DNA of 25,630 nucleotides, taken from positions 1-25,630 of the forward strand of contig JASJEI010000167.1 in assembly GCA_030064795.1 (NCBI GenBank). The letters run 5' to 3'. Below are positions 8,980 through 16,729 of the stretch, piece by piece. Below the pieces are notes generated by a model. It searched no databases and was not told the DNA's origin. It saw only the letters and a list, made by a program, of their open reading frames with translations. The translations under genes and the position numbers were made by a program. The stretch comes from Pleurocapsa sp. MO_226.B13. Its GTDB lineage: Bacteria; Cyanobacteriota; Cyanobacteriia; Cyanobacteriales; Xenococcaceae. Position 1 is the stretch's first letter, and each line of letters begins with the position of its first letter.

Positions 8980-9216
8980 TGAGATTAGCTATATCGATTA
9001 CTTTAAATAGATTTTTTAAATGTAATCTAATTAACATAACCTGGGAAATTACTGATTGCCAACTATCATTAGATATAAGTAAATGCCGTAATAATTATAG
9101 TCAGTGGTAATTAGTTATTAGCGATTAATTATTAAGTAGTTTTACTGAAAAAAGTTTGTAGTAAACCCTTGAGGGTTAAATAACATTTTCTTGACAGATT
9201 AAATTAAAAATTTAAC

Positions 9217-11586
9217 TCAATTATTTGTTAGTTGTCGATCGATTGTAGCCAAGGGGACTTTATAAAAATATTGTTGTAGAAAATATTCTTCTTGAACAGC
9301 TAAAAGAAAATGATTAATATAGGTTAGTAATTCTGGATCGATCGTTTCTGGTTGAAATGTAAAACGATACAAATCGTTGCTTAAATCATATTCAAAACCC
9401 GCTCGTCTTAGAGCATTTAAACCTAAGTAAAAACTACGATCGCCCAGATTTAATTTAGTGGTAATTTGAGCTTTGGTAACTTGTTTTTGGCTACGACTTA
9501 GAAATTTAGCAATACCAACTAGTTTTTGCCAGATTGCAGTGACATCATGTAATTCGTCAGGGCTATAGGCTAGAACCAAAGAGCGATCGCGATTAATAGC
9601 CTGACGGTATTCTCGGCGAATCTCTCCCCAATTATCTGGGCATCGTTGCAGAATATTAGCTTGAGATTGAGGAACTTCAAGATCGTTTAAATTTTGAGGA
9701 GTTAAACGGCGATCGATAATCGAATGCACCTGTTCTATTGTGGAATTTAACCAAGAACTGTCAGACATCAAACGCAACCCAACCAATCTAATTTCATATT
9801 GTTTACTGTAGGTATTAAAATCCAATTCGGCGATCGCTTCACACTTGCCCGTTACGGGGATTTCGTCTTTATAATGTCCCCACCAAATCCCAGGAAAGCC
9901 TTGATTGCTAGTGTCATCCCAAATTGTAAAAGTGGTCTTAATATATTGAATTTTTTTTCCGCGATTATCTTCAATATTTTTGTTCCAAGCGTTTTTAAAC
10001 CAACAGTTTTTAATTAATAATTTGGGAATGGGATTGCCCATGCCATAGGGTTCGAGTAGCCTCAGTTCGTTAAATAAATCTTGTCCTAAATCTGCAACTG
10101 TTACTACTAAATCGACATCAATTTGAGGGCGCATTGCGGTAACATCAGCCTGTTGTCTTAGCTGCTGATTGATTCCCTCTCTAAATAGATCGAGATTAGC
10201 CAGAGGTAAACTTAACCCCGCAGCAAAGGGATGTCCCCCAAAGCGATGTAATAGATCGGACTGAGATTTAACTAATTGATAGAGATCGATGCCACTAACC
10301 GATCTTGCCGATCCTCGCGCCATGATTTCTGCTTCTAATTCAGGGGAGGGCGAACCACCGTTCGCCCCTACCTCTGATGCTTCGTTTGCACCACCACTAC
10401 TTAATAAAATCGTTGGACGACCATATTCCTGGGCAATTTGTCCCGCAGCCAAACCCAAAACACCCCCTTGCCACTGGGGATCTTCGAGGACGATAACTGA
10501 GGTAGTGGATAAATCTAGCTGCTGGAGTTTTTTAGTAACGTGCTTGATGGTGTCTTTTTGCAATGACTTGCGACGGGTATTAGCCAATTCCGCTTCTTCG
10601 GCTAACTGACTACAACGATCGGGATCGCGACTGGTAAGTAACTCCACACAAAAACTAGCATCACCGTGAATGCGACTGACAGCATTGATTCGAGGCCCCA
10701 AACCAAAAGAAATATCCGTCGGGCGATCGCCATTCCGTTTACAATATTCGAGTAACTTAGCCACCCCTGGACGGGTCATACTAGCGGGTCTAACCTGTTT
10801 TTGTAACTGCTTAATTCCTACCTGAGCCAGATAACGACAGTCCCCTTTTAACTCGACTAAATCGGCAATCAAACCAATTGCCACCAAGTCCAATAAATTT
10901 TCCAACGGCTTTTGGGGAACATCGGGGAAAGTTTGATAAAGTGCTTCGACTAATTTATAGGCTACTGCCACTCCCGAAAGACTATATAAAGGATGGTCTG
11001 GTTCTAAATAACGCGGATTAATCATTGCGGTGACTTCAGGACGAGATTCGGGCAGAGTATGATGATCCGTGACGATAAGATCGATACCCAAATCCTTAGC
11101 GTAAGCAATCTCTTCGAGGTTAGTACTACCCGTGTCGCAGGTGACGATTAATTTTGTCCCCGTTTCTGCCAATCTCGCTATACCCGAACAATTTAAACCA
11201 TGAGATTCCGTCATCCGATTGGGAATATAATAATCTAGCTGTAAGTATTGGGTAAAAAACTGTCCCAACCCATCCCATAAGACACTGGTAGAAGTAATCC
11301 CATCAGCATCAAAATCCCCCCAAATGGTGACTTTTTCGGCTCTGTCCCGTGCCTGTTGCAGCCTTGACATTGCCCATTCCATCTCTCTACCAAATGCAAA
11401 CGGACTAGCGGGTTGATATTTAGCTGGATCGAGAAACCCTGGCAACTCATCTAAATCTCGAATCCCTCTTTGCCATAATAATTGGGCGCAATATTGAGAT
11501 TCTCTGCCAGTAATTTTTTGTACGCCATTAATAAATTCTGGAGGTATATTTGATATAGATCGAATTTGCCACTTTTGATCGAGCAT
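9217..11586 (-). CDS. recJ: Single-stranded-DNA-specific exonuclease RecJ
   Basis: A 789-residue protein. The DHH phosphoesterase domain is clear: GDFDADGITSTS at 90-101, TCDTGS at 149-154 and TDHHTLPES at 173-181, the metal-binding aspartates and histidines of motifs I-III. SGVAVAYKLVE and GLGPRINAVSRI follow, then the DHHA1 motif HRFGGHPFAAGLSLP and an OB-fold region with a long cyanobacterial C-terminal extension. RecJ degrades single-stranded DNA 5' to 3' in recombination and repair. An unusual segment just before the GSARS stretch (about 395-425) contains an in-frame palindromic repeat (10348-10367) and probably adds some 25 residues. The start ATG at 11586 gives the expected N-terminus. 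No operon partner is visible. Confidence 0.93.
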   Translation of the reverse strand: MLDQKWQIRSISNIPPEFINGVQKITGRESQYCAQLLWQRGIRDLDELPGFLDPAKYQPASPFAFGREMEWAMSRLQQARDRAEKVTIWGDFDADGITSTSVLWDGLGQFFTQYLQLDYYIPNRMTESHGLNCSGIARLAETGTKLIVTCDTGSTNLEEIAYAKDLGIDLIVTDHHTLPESRPEVTAMINPRYLEPDHPLYSLSGVAVAYKLVEALYQTFPDVPQKPLENLLDLVAIGLIADLVELKGDCRYLAQVGIKQLQKQVRPASMTRPGVAKLLEYCKRNGDRPTDISFGLGPRINAVSRIHGDASFCVELLTSRDPDRCSQLAEEAELANTRRKSLQKDTIKHVTKKLQQLDLSTTSVIVLEDPQWQGGVLGLAAGQIAQEYGRPTILLSSGGANEASEVGANGGSPSPELEAEIMARGSARSVSGIDLYQLVKSQSDLLHRFGGHPFAAGLSLPLANLDLFREGINQQLRQQADVTAMRPQIDVDLVVTVADLGQDLFNELRLLEPYGMGNPIPKLLIKNCWFKNAWNKNIEDNRGKKIQYIKTTFTIWDDTSNQGFPGIWWGHYKDEIPVTGKCEAIAELDFNTYSKQYEIRLVGLRLMSDSSWLNSTIEQVHSIIDRRLTPQNLNDLEVPQSQANILQRCPDNWGEIRREYRQAINRDRSLVLAYSPDELHDVTAIWQKLVGIAKFLSRSQKQVTKAQITTKLNLGDRSFYLGLNALRRAGFEYDLSNDLYRFTFQPETIDPELLTYINHFLLAVQEEYFLQQYFYKVPLATIDRQLTNN
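10348..10367. repeat. Palindromic repeat inside recJ
   Basis: GGGCGAAC (10348-10355), four spacer bases, then GTTCGCCC (10360-10367), flanked by further G/C runs. It resembles the GTAGGGGCGAAC-type palindrome that is scattered through many cyanobacterial genomes. Here it sits in the coding sequence without breaking the frame, encoding part of a Gly/Ser/Pro/Glu-rich insertion. Confidence 0.75.
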
Positions 11587-11753
11587 TTTTTAATCGTTCG
11601 TTATTAGTTTTTAGTCTTTGCTTCTTCCCCATCTTCCCAAGCCCCCAAGCTTCCCCTTCTCCCCGTCATACAGTCCCAAATCAAAAAACTGCATAACTTA
11701 TTTTGTTTCAGACATATTTTAATTTAGACCACAAAATCAAGGAGGACTAGAAA

Positions 11754-11951
11754 ATGGCTTTACTAATTACTTTAACTATGACTGGAATTGCAGGATATCT
11801 CAGAATGACTCTTACCGAAGAAATTGAAGCTATGTCTGCTGGCTTGGTTGCCTGTATCGGTTTATTCCTCAGCTTATTTTTCGCTCCCATCTTAATCAAA
11901 CTAGCTTTGCTTGTCGTTTTACTTTTCTTTCCCAAAGTAAACCTGATTTAA
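11754..11951 (+). CDS. Small hydrophobic membrane protein, function unknown
   Basis: 65 residues, starting at ATG 11754 behind an excellent Shine-Dalgarno (AAGGAGG ten bases upstream), which is the main reason to believe it. Two hydrophobic stretches are visible: LLITLTMTGIAGYL (residues 3-16) and LVACIGLFLSLFFAPILIKL followed by ALLVVLLFFPKV (31-62), separated by a short acidic loop (TEEIEA). It resembles short two- or three-helix proteins of unknown function found in other cyanobacteria, but I cannot name a family. A weak terminator-like inverted repeat lies after the stop. It is transcribed divergently from recJ, which starts about 170 bases away. Confidence 0.65.
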   Translation: MALLITLTMTGIAGYLRMTLTEEIEAMSAGLVACIGLFLSLFFAPILIKLALLVVLLFFPKVNLI

Positions 11952-11956
11952 TTAAA

Positions 11957-12022
11957 ACGCTTCAAAATCCGATCTTTGAAACTTAGCAAAATTAACTCTA
12001 AATGTTGAGAAGCGTAATTTTT
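11957..12022 (+). terminator. Possible terminator after the small membrane protein
   Basis: ACGCTTC (11957-11963) pairs with GAAGCGT (12009-12015), followed by a T-rich tract (AATTTTTTAG). The loop is 45 bases, long for an intrinsic terminator, so this is a weak call. Confidence 0.35.
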
Positions 12023-12128
12023 TAGAACCAAAGCTTTAATTCTATTTCCCTCATAAAAGCGATCGCCTTATGGCACGCTCTTCAAGCAAGTGCGATCGGC
12101 TATATGCTGCTAATTATAAATTGGGGAA

Positions 12129-12584
12129 CTACACGACTAAAACCTCTTCGGGATTTCCTTCTGTCCATCGTACGGACAACTCGATCGCTGTAATTTGCCA
12201 GCTACTTTGAGTCCGCACCAGCTTTTCTGTATAGTACCCGTTTACGTCAAAAGCATTTCCGCCTCGTTCTGTAGGCAAATAGTGACGGGCATAAACATAA
12301 GCAATATTGGTTGCGCGATCGCCCTCAACGGAGATATTAAAGTTAGAAATATAATGCTGAGTTTTAACACCTTCGCGAGTTAAAGTGTTACGAATCAAAT
12401 TAACAAATTCTTCCTTGGTCATTATTTTAGGAGGAATTCCGAAGTCGGAATAATCTACATCAACCCGATCTGTGAAGAGTGCAGTTAATTCTGACCAGTC
12501 TTTGGTATCGATATAGTGAGCAAAACGAACACGGATGTTAGCAATAGCATCTTTATCTATCAAGGTTCTGACTGCTTGGTTCAT
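12129..12584 (-). CDS. SnoaL/NTF2-like small protein
   Basis: 151 residues from the ATG at 12584, chosen because GGGAGA lies just upstream and the longer open frame only adds sequence overlapping the neighbouring SDR gene in another frame. The pattern is that of the NTF2-like fold used by SnoaL-type proteins: N-terminal helix (VRTLIDKDAIANIRVRFAHYID), TKDWSELTALFTDRVDVDYS, then strands ending in YYTEKLVRTQSSWQITAIELSVRW. Members include polyketide cyclases, dehydratases and isomerases acting on aromatic or cyclic substrates, and many are of unknown activity. It lies 55 bases after the SDR-like gene on the same strand, so the two are probably co-transcribed. It carries no signal peptide. The substrate is unknown. 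Confidence 0.75.
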   Translation of the reverse strand: MNQAVRTLIDKDAIANIRVRFAHYIDTKDWSELTALFTDRVDVDYSDFGIPPKIMTKEEFVNLIRNTLTREGVKTQHYISNFNISVEGDRATNIAYVYARHYLPTERGGNAFDVNGYYTEKLVRTQSSWQITAIELSVRWTEGNPEEVLVV

Positions 12585-12639
12585 GATTTTTCTCCCACTA
12601 CATAAATAGATTTGCATTAAAAAAACATTAATTAAGCTT

Positions 12640-13359
12640 TTATCGCAGAGTGTAGCCGCCATCAGGAAACAATGTGCTTCCAGTGACATAACGATTGGAA
12701 AGTAAATACAAAATTGATTGAGCAATATCTTCAGGGGTTCCAATGCGCTTGGCGGGTAACATATTTGCCTGTTCCTCGTATAGTTTAAGTCTCGCATCTT
12801 CAGCAAAGGCACTTTGAATAATTGGAGTATCGGTTAATCCAGGGCTAATGACATTAACTCGAACTGGAGATAAATCGATCGCCAACCCTCTTGCTAATCC
12901 CTCAATTCCCGCTTGAACTGCTGCGAGGGAAGATGCACCAGGTACTGGTCTTGCACTATAAGCACCACTCATAAACACGATTGAGCCTGACTGGGAAATA
13001 GATTTAGCACCATACCACGCAGCACGATACTGACCCCAGAATTTGCCTTCAAACTCTTGATGAACTCGTTCTATATTTAGTTCGAGAAAATGTCCGAATT
13101 GAGGCGCAGGTCCAGTAATTACAAGATGATCGAAGCTGCCTATTTGCTCAAATAATTCTTTGATAGAAGCTTCTTCTGTAAGATCTACCCTGTAAGTATC
13201 CACATCATTGCCAATTTCCGTCTTGGCTACTTTTAATTTACTTTCTGTGCGACCAGCAATAATTACCTTTGCTCCTGCTGTTGCTGCCATTTTTGCTGTT
13301 GCTAAACCAATGCCAGAACTACCACCAATAATCACGACTCTCTTGTTTTTTAAACTCAT
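12640..13359 (-). CDS. SDR-family protein lacking the YxxxK catalytic pair
   Basis: 239 residues with a Rossmann fold. GGSSGIG at 12-18 is the NAD(P)-binding turn, and GRTESKL and VDLTEE match the cofactor-pocket strands. Ser131 (FMSGAYS) is the conserved serine and ISPGLTDTP (171-179) follows as in classical SDRs. The place where the catalytic Tyr-x-x-x-Lys should lie (about 144-149) reads SLAAVQ, so both residues are missing, and NNAG is replaced by ITGPA. A subgroup of bacterial SDR-like proteins shows this loss, so it is more likely a real lineage trait than a mutation. It could bind nucleotide without classical redox catalysis. It is divergent from a LysR gene 117 bases away and probably in an operon with the SnoaL-like gene. 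Confidence 0.85.
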   Translation of the reverse strand: MSLKNKRVVIIGGSSGIGLATAKMAATAGAKVIIAGRTESKLKVAKTEIGNDVDTYRVDLTEEASIKELFEQIGSFDHLVITGPAPQFGHFLELNIERVHQEFEGKFWGQYRAAWYGAKSISQSGSIVFMSGAYSARPVPGASSLAAVQAGIEGLARGLAIDLSPVRVNVISPGLTDTPIIQSAFAEDARLKLYEEQANMLPAKRIGTPEDIAQSILYLLSNRYVTGSTLFPDGGYTLR

Positions 13360-13394
13360 TTTTGTTTTCCTGTTTCTCGATTGATTTAAGACTA

Positions 13395-13444
13395 ACTTGT
13401 GCGAATAAAAAGAAAAACAAGTTTATAATCACAATACTTGTGCG
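13395..13444. promoter_or_regulatory. Three-half-site candidate LysR operator in the SDR/LysR divergent region
   Basis: ACTTGTGCG occurs exactly twice as a direct repeat (13395-13403 and 13436-13444), 41 bases apart, about four helical turns. Between them ACAAGT (13417-13422) is the inverted form of ACTTGT, giving alternating half-sites. Such spaced dyads between a LysR gene and its divergent target are typical of LysR control. Binding itself is inference. Confidence 0.55.
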
Positions 13445-13476
13445 TAAAATGCAATAATTAAAGTAAATAGTTTTTG

Positions 13477-14391
13477 ATGGATAAGCTCAATAGTATTAAC
13501 CTATTTGTTCAAGCAGCCCGATATCGCAGTTTTTCTGAGGTTGCCCGACATACAGGAATGTCTCCTTCTAGTGTTAGTAGAGCTATTCAACAGTTGGAAG
13601 AAAATCTTAATACTCGGTTATTTAACAGGACTACGCGCAAAATTACTCTGACCGAAGCGGGAGCAGCTTTTTACGAACGTTGCGATCGCATTTTGGCAGA
13701 GTTGGAGGAAGCTGAATTAGAACTCAGTCATTCGCGATCGCATCCTTCTGGAACATTACGTCTAGATCTTAATATGTCTTTGGGAAGGTTACATATTGTG
13801 CCAGCTTTACCTCAGTTGCTTAAAAGCTATCCCGATCTAAAATTAGACGTTTCTTTAAACGATCGCACTGTCAACTTAGTTGAATCAGGAATTGATGCTG
13901 TCGTGCGTATTGGTTCAATTCCTGATAGTCGTCTAATGATGCGTAGATTGGCAACCGTTCGCTATGTAGCCTGTGCTGCTCCTGAATACCTCAATCATCA
14001 TGGTATTCCCCAAACACCACAAGATCTACTTCAACACAACTGCATTAATTTTGTCTATCCTCAAACTCGACGAGTATTTGAATGGGTCTTTAATATTAAT
14101 AAACAAACTTTGCGTCTCCCCGTAAAAGGTAATCTTAATTTAGATCATCCCGAAGCTCACGTTGAAGCAGCGATCGCAGGTGCAGGAATCATTCAAGAGT
14201 TAAAATTTATTGTCGCACCAGCAATTGCCCAAGGAAAACTCGTACCAATCTTAGAAGCTTATGCTTCAGTAGGCGAACCAATTACAATTCTTTATCCCCA
14301 AAAACGCTATTTATCAGCAAAAGTTCGAGTTTTTCTCGATTTTATGCAGGAGTTAATCACAAAGTTAAAAGATAGTGACATCGTTGAATAG
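13477..14391 (+). CDS. LysR-family transcriptional regulator
   Basis: 304 residues from the ATG at 13477 (a TTG lies immediately before it). N-terminal winged HTH: LNSINLFVQAARYRSFSEVA, then MSPSSVSRAIQQLEENL and TRLFNRTTRKITLTEAG (residues about 3-65), followed by the linker helix. The C-terminal part (about 90-295) is a periplasmic-binding-protein-like effector domain, with GTLRLDLNMSLGRLHIVPAL and GIDAVVRIGSIPDSRL. It resembles the YafC/PecT-like subgroup that often regulates an adjacent oxidoreductase. It is divergent from the SDR-like gene, with repeated half-sites in the shared promoter region, so it probably controls the SDR-SnoaL operon. The effector is unknown. It is convergent with the EamA transporter, with 27 bases between stops. 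Confidence 0.88.
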   Translation: MDKLNSINLFVQAARYRSFSEVARHTGMSPSSVSRAIQQLEENLNTRLFNRTTRKITLTEAGAAFYERCDRILAELEEAELELSHSRSHPSGTLRLDLNMSLGRLHIVPALPQLLKSYPDLKLDVSLNDRTVNLVESGIDAVVRIGSIPDSRLMMRRLATVRYVACAAPEYLNHHGIPQTPQDLLQHNCINFVYPQTRRVFEWVFNINKQTLRLPVKGNLNLDHPEAHVEAAIAGAGIIQELKFIVAPAIAQGKLVPILEAYASVGEPITILYPQKRYLSAKVRVFLDFMQELITKLKDSDIVE

Positions 14392-14418
14392 TGCAAGTGG
14401 TTTGATGTAGCTGACCGT

Positions 14419-15423
14419 TCAAATTCCTTTAAATCCAACTTTTTCATCCATCTCTTTCTCTGCAACTTGACTCTTTTGACGTGCTGCACCAATTTGATTG
14501 AGGATAATCCCCAAGATGATTACGCTACCGCCAATATAGTGAGCCATGGTTGGAATTTCCCCTAAAATCAGAAATGCAAAGATAATTCCTGCAATTGGAC
14601 TAATAGAACTGGCTAAAGATACATCGGCAGCATTGGTACTTTTCAAGCCTTTAAACCAAGCTAGTTGTCCGCCGACTACAATTACTGCACCGTAAACTAA
14701 CATCCATTGCCATAATATGGGTGCAAAGACATCTATAAAGTGTTCGGTACCGTATAACCTGGCTGTCAGAGAAAAGAAAATCACAGTACCGACAGCAGTC
14801 CGAAAAATAGTAAATATTCCCAAGGGAATGCTATCTAATTTGATTTTACTAATAATGCTGGAGATAGCTAAAGCGATCGCCCCAACCGCAGTCATCAATT
14901 CTCCTTGACCGATACTAAAGCCTGCCATTTCCAGCATAGTGCGATCGCTCGGTTGCAACAAAATGGTGAGAATTACCCCCACAAAAGCCAAAATCGCCCC
15001 AGTTACAATTTGAAGATTCACCCGCTCTTTTAAAATTAAGACTGATAAAGCCAAAGTAATTGGTGGTTCAATTCTGCCGATTAAAACTACATTATTTACT
15101 GCTGTTCGTTCTAGAGCAAAAAAGAACATCGCTGGTGCTAATGCTCCTGCCAATGCAGCTACCGCAACTAAACTTATCCAATCAGCGATCGCCAGCCGAT
15201 TCAAAGAGCTTGGATTCCATTCTTTGCCATAGATAGAAATCAAAGCCAATAAAGCGCAAAGATTGCCCACAAATAAGACATTACAAAAAGAAATCGGGTT
15301 TCTACCATCGATTAAATTATCTGCCCCCAATTCCGTTAGTCTGCGCGTCACCGAATTAGAAGCAGCAAAAATCAAAATCGCGATTAGTAAATAGCCCCGC
15401 CCAGGTATTTTGTCTAGCATCAA
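14419..15423 (-). CDS. EamA/DMT-family transporter
   Basis: 334 residues with ten predicted membrane helices in two repeats of five, the EamA arrangement. The first repeat includes YLLIAILIFAASNSVTRRL and NNVVLIGRIEPPITLALSVL with KERVN. The second includes GELMTAVGAIALAISSIISK and SLASSISPIAGIIFAFLILGE. The AFVGVILTILLQ and GSVIILGIILNQI helices close each half. Such carriers export amino acids, metabolites or drugs across the inner membrane, and the substrate cannot be read here. The start is ATG 15423 (the following codon is also ATG). Its nearest neighbour is the LysR gene, convergent. Regulation by that LysR is possible but not shown. Confidence 0.88.
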   Translation of the reverse strand: MMLDKIPGRGYLLIAILIFAASNSVTRRLTELGADNLIDGRNPISFCNVLFVGNLCALLALISIYGKEWNPSSLNRLAIADWISLVAVAALAGALAPAMFFFALERTAVNNVVLIGRIEPPITLALSVLILKERVNLQIVTGAILAFVGVILTILLQPSDRTMLEMAGFSIGQGELMTAVGAIALAISSIISKIKLDSIPLGIFTIFRTAVGTVIFFSLTARLYGTEHFIDVFAPILWQWMLVYGAVIVVGGQLAWFKGLKSTNAADVSLASSISPIAGIIFAFLILGEIPTMAHYIGGSVIILGIILNQIGAARQKSQVAEKEMDEKVGFKGI

Positions 15424-15540
15424 CTTTCCCCATATCTGTTTGGAGTTTAGTGGAAAGATGAAACAATTAGCTTAAAAACTGATTAAAAAATAAAAATACA
15501 GTGGTTTGTATTTACCTCTGAGGTAACTGGCGATAGCGTC

Positions 15541-15570
15541 CACAGATAAACGCAGATAAACGCAGATAAA
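15541..15570. repeat. Three tandem 10-bp units
   Basis: CACAGATAAA then two copies of CGCAGATAAA. They lie in the 450-base non-coding stretch upstream of the EamA gene. No protein-coding or regulatory role is apparent. Confidence 0.85.
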
Positions 15571-15667
15571 TGAATTTGCTGTTCCACAAATTGAATTGCC
15601 TGATGTAATAATTAGTTGGGCAAAATGCTGTATAGCAATCGAATTATAGATTAGGACATCTATAAAA

Positions 15668-15698
15668 CCCTTTGCGCCTTTGCACCCAAGGCGACGGG
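15668..15698. repeat. Left arm of a 31-bp inverted repeat around the GH9 remnant
   Basis: This segment matches the reverse complement of 16413-16443 at 30 of 31 positions. It begins CCCTTTGCGCCTTTGCACCC and ends GCGACGGG. Similar strings are common in cyanobacterial intergenic regions. Confidence 0.9.
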
Positions 15699-15805
15699 CG
15701 TAAACGTCTTTGCCCCCGTATACGATGGGGACTCGTCCTCGTCGCTTTGAGGATAAACGAGAGATAAAATTCATTGTCTTAACCTTTACTTCGACTGCTA
15801 TACAT

Positions 15806-15839
15806 AAAAAAAAGATGTCACAAATACTGCAACATCTTT
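15806..15839 (-). terminator. Terminator downstream of the GH9 remnant
   Basis: AAAGATGT (15811-15818) pairs with ACATCTTT (15832-15839) around a 13-base loop. Read on the minus strand it ends in eight T residues. It sits 35 bases past the stop of the GH9 fragment, suggesting the original gene end and its terminator survive together. Confidence 0.7.
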
Positions 15840-15874
15840 AATCTCAATCAATCTAATTTTTCCCAGCTCAATCT

Positions 15875-16142
15875 TTAAAAACCAACGCCATTAGCATCAA
15901 CACCAATCAATTGGTCGAGTTCCGACTCAGAGAGAGGATCGCCCCCGAAATTGTCATACTGCTGAATCAAAGCCGAAGCAAAGGGCGCATTATAGCTCGT
16001 TCCCACCTCATTGGTCACCCAATCATCGCGACGGTCATTGTGAGCATAATCATCGGCGGAATCTGGGCCACCGACTACCGCACCATAAAGTATATTTTCC
16101 ATCGGTGCCGTCGGATCGTTTTTAATATTAGGAGCAGAACCA
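15875..16142 (-). pseudogene. C-terminal fragment of a GH9 cellulase/endoglucanase
   Basis: About 88 codons with a stop directly before the matching part. The readable sequence, GSAPNIKNDPTAP then YGAVVGGPDSADDYAHNDRR, DDWVTNEVGTSYNAPFASAL, is the conserved end of the glycoside hydrolase family 9 catalytic domain, including the Asp-rich GGPD block and the VTNEV segment that carries the catalytic Glu in the family. The remaining tail (LIGVDANGVGF) may be the join to a lost or absent calcium-binding or linker region. The whole upstream part of the gene, about 400 residues, is missing: the homology starts abruptly at 16142 next to unrelated AT-rich DNA. A terminator follows. The fragment has no plausible start other than an internal Met, so it is a remnant. 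Confidence 0.8.
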
Positions 16143-16350
16143 CATTAGTTCTTTATTTGCTAACAAAACAACTTTATCTCTACTTGACAATAGGTATAGG
16201 TGAGATAATTTACTCAATTATTGTGATAAAAATCACGGGTTAATAATTCTTTATAGGGCAGCTTATCCCTCGTTCAAAGTCTGATACCATTTCTTCTTGA
16301 AGCTGCACTTAATATTTTGAGTTTAGTCTCACGCAGAGGCGTTTACGATG

Positions 16351-16409
16351 CGAAGGACGCGAAGGACGCGAAGGACGCGAAGCTAATCCTTTAGGGCTAA
16401 TCCTTTAGG
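16351..16409. repeat. Adjacent tandem repeats (9-bp and 14-bp units)
   Basis: CGAAGGACG is repeated three and a half times (16351-16382), then GCTAATCCTTTAGG occurs twice without a gap (16382-16395, 16396-16409). They lie directly beside the right arm of the 31-bp inverted repeat. Confidence 0.9.
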
Positions 16410-16412
16410 ATA

Positions 16413-16443
16413 CCCGTCGCATTGGGTGCAAAGGCGCAAAGGG
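16413..16443. repeat. Right arm of the 31-bp inverted repeat
   Basis: Complementary to 15668-15698 with one mismatch. The two arms frame 714 bases that include the GH9 remnant and its terminator. Confidence 0.9.
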
Positions 16444-16535
16444 GTTAAATTAAATTTAGTGAATTGTTATAGAGAATTGGTATGACAATATGAAATACAA
16501 AAATTAACGTTAGAGTTAGTTCGGAGTTCGGGTGG

Positions 16536-16579
16536 GGACGTTTCATGCGATGCGAAGCGAGTCCTTTAGGGAAACGTCC
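16536..16579. repeat. Hairpin-forming interspersed repeat
   Basis: GGACGTTTC (16536-16544) and GAAACGTCC (16571-16579) are perfect 9-bp arms around a loop containing GATGCGAAGCGAGTCCTTTA. It looks like a small cyanobacterial palindromic repeat. The remainder of 16143-16729 holds no gene that I can support. Confidence 0.8.
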
Positions 16580-16729
16580 GTACAGGAGTTAGTAATTAGT
16601 AGTTATTCTCCAAATTTCCAAGTCTCTCTCCGCTCCCTTGTAGGTTCGGTATCCCTAATGGACTGCTTCCCCTGCTTCCTCTACTCTTCTACCCAGGTTT
16701 AGCAAGCTTTTAAATATTTTCTATAATTT

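Noticed and set aside
9160..9185. AACCC/GGGTT hairpin as recJ terminator
   Set aside because: Only a five-base stem, with the T-run ten bases away; too weak to call.
12585..12812. Longer N-terminus for the SnoaL-like protein
   Set aside because: The extension overlaps the SDR gene in another frame and has no family resemblance; ATG 12584 has a ribosome site.
15472..15774. 100-codon minus-strand frame
   Set aside because: It covers the 10-bp repeats and the left arm of the 31-bp inverted repeat; composition and lack of recognisable motifs point to non-coding DNA.
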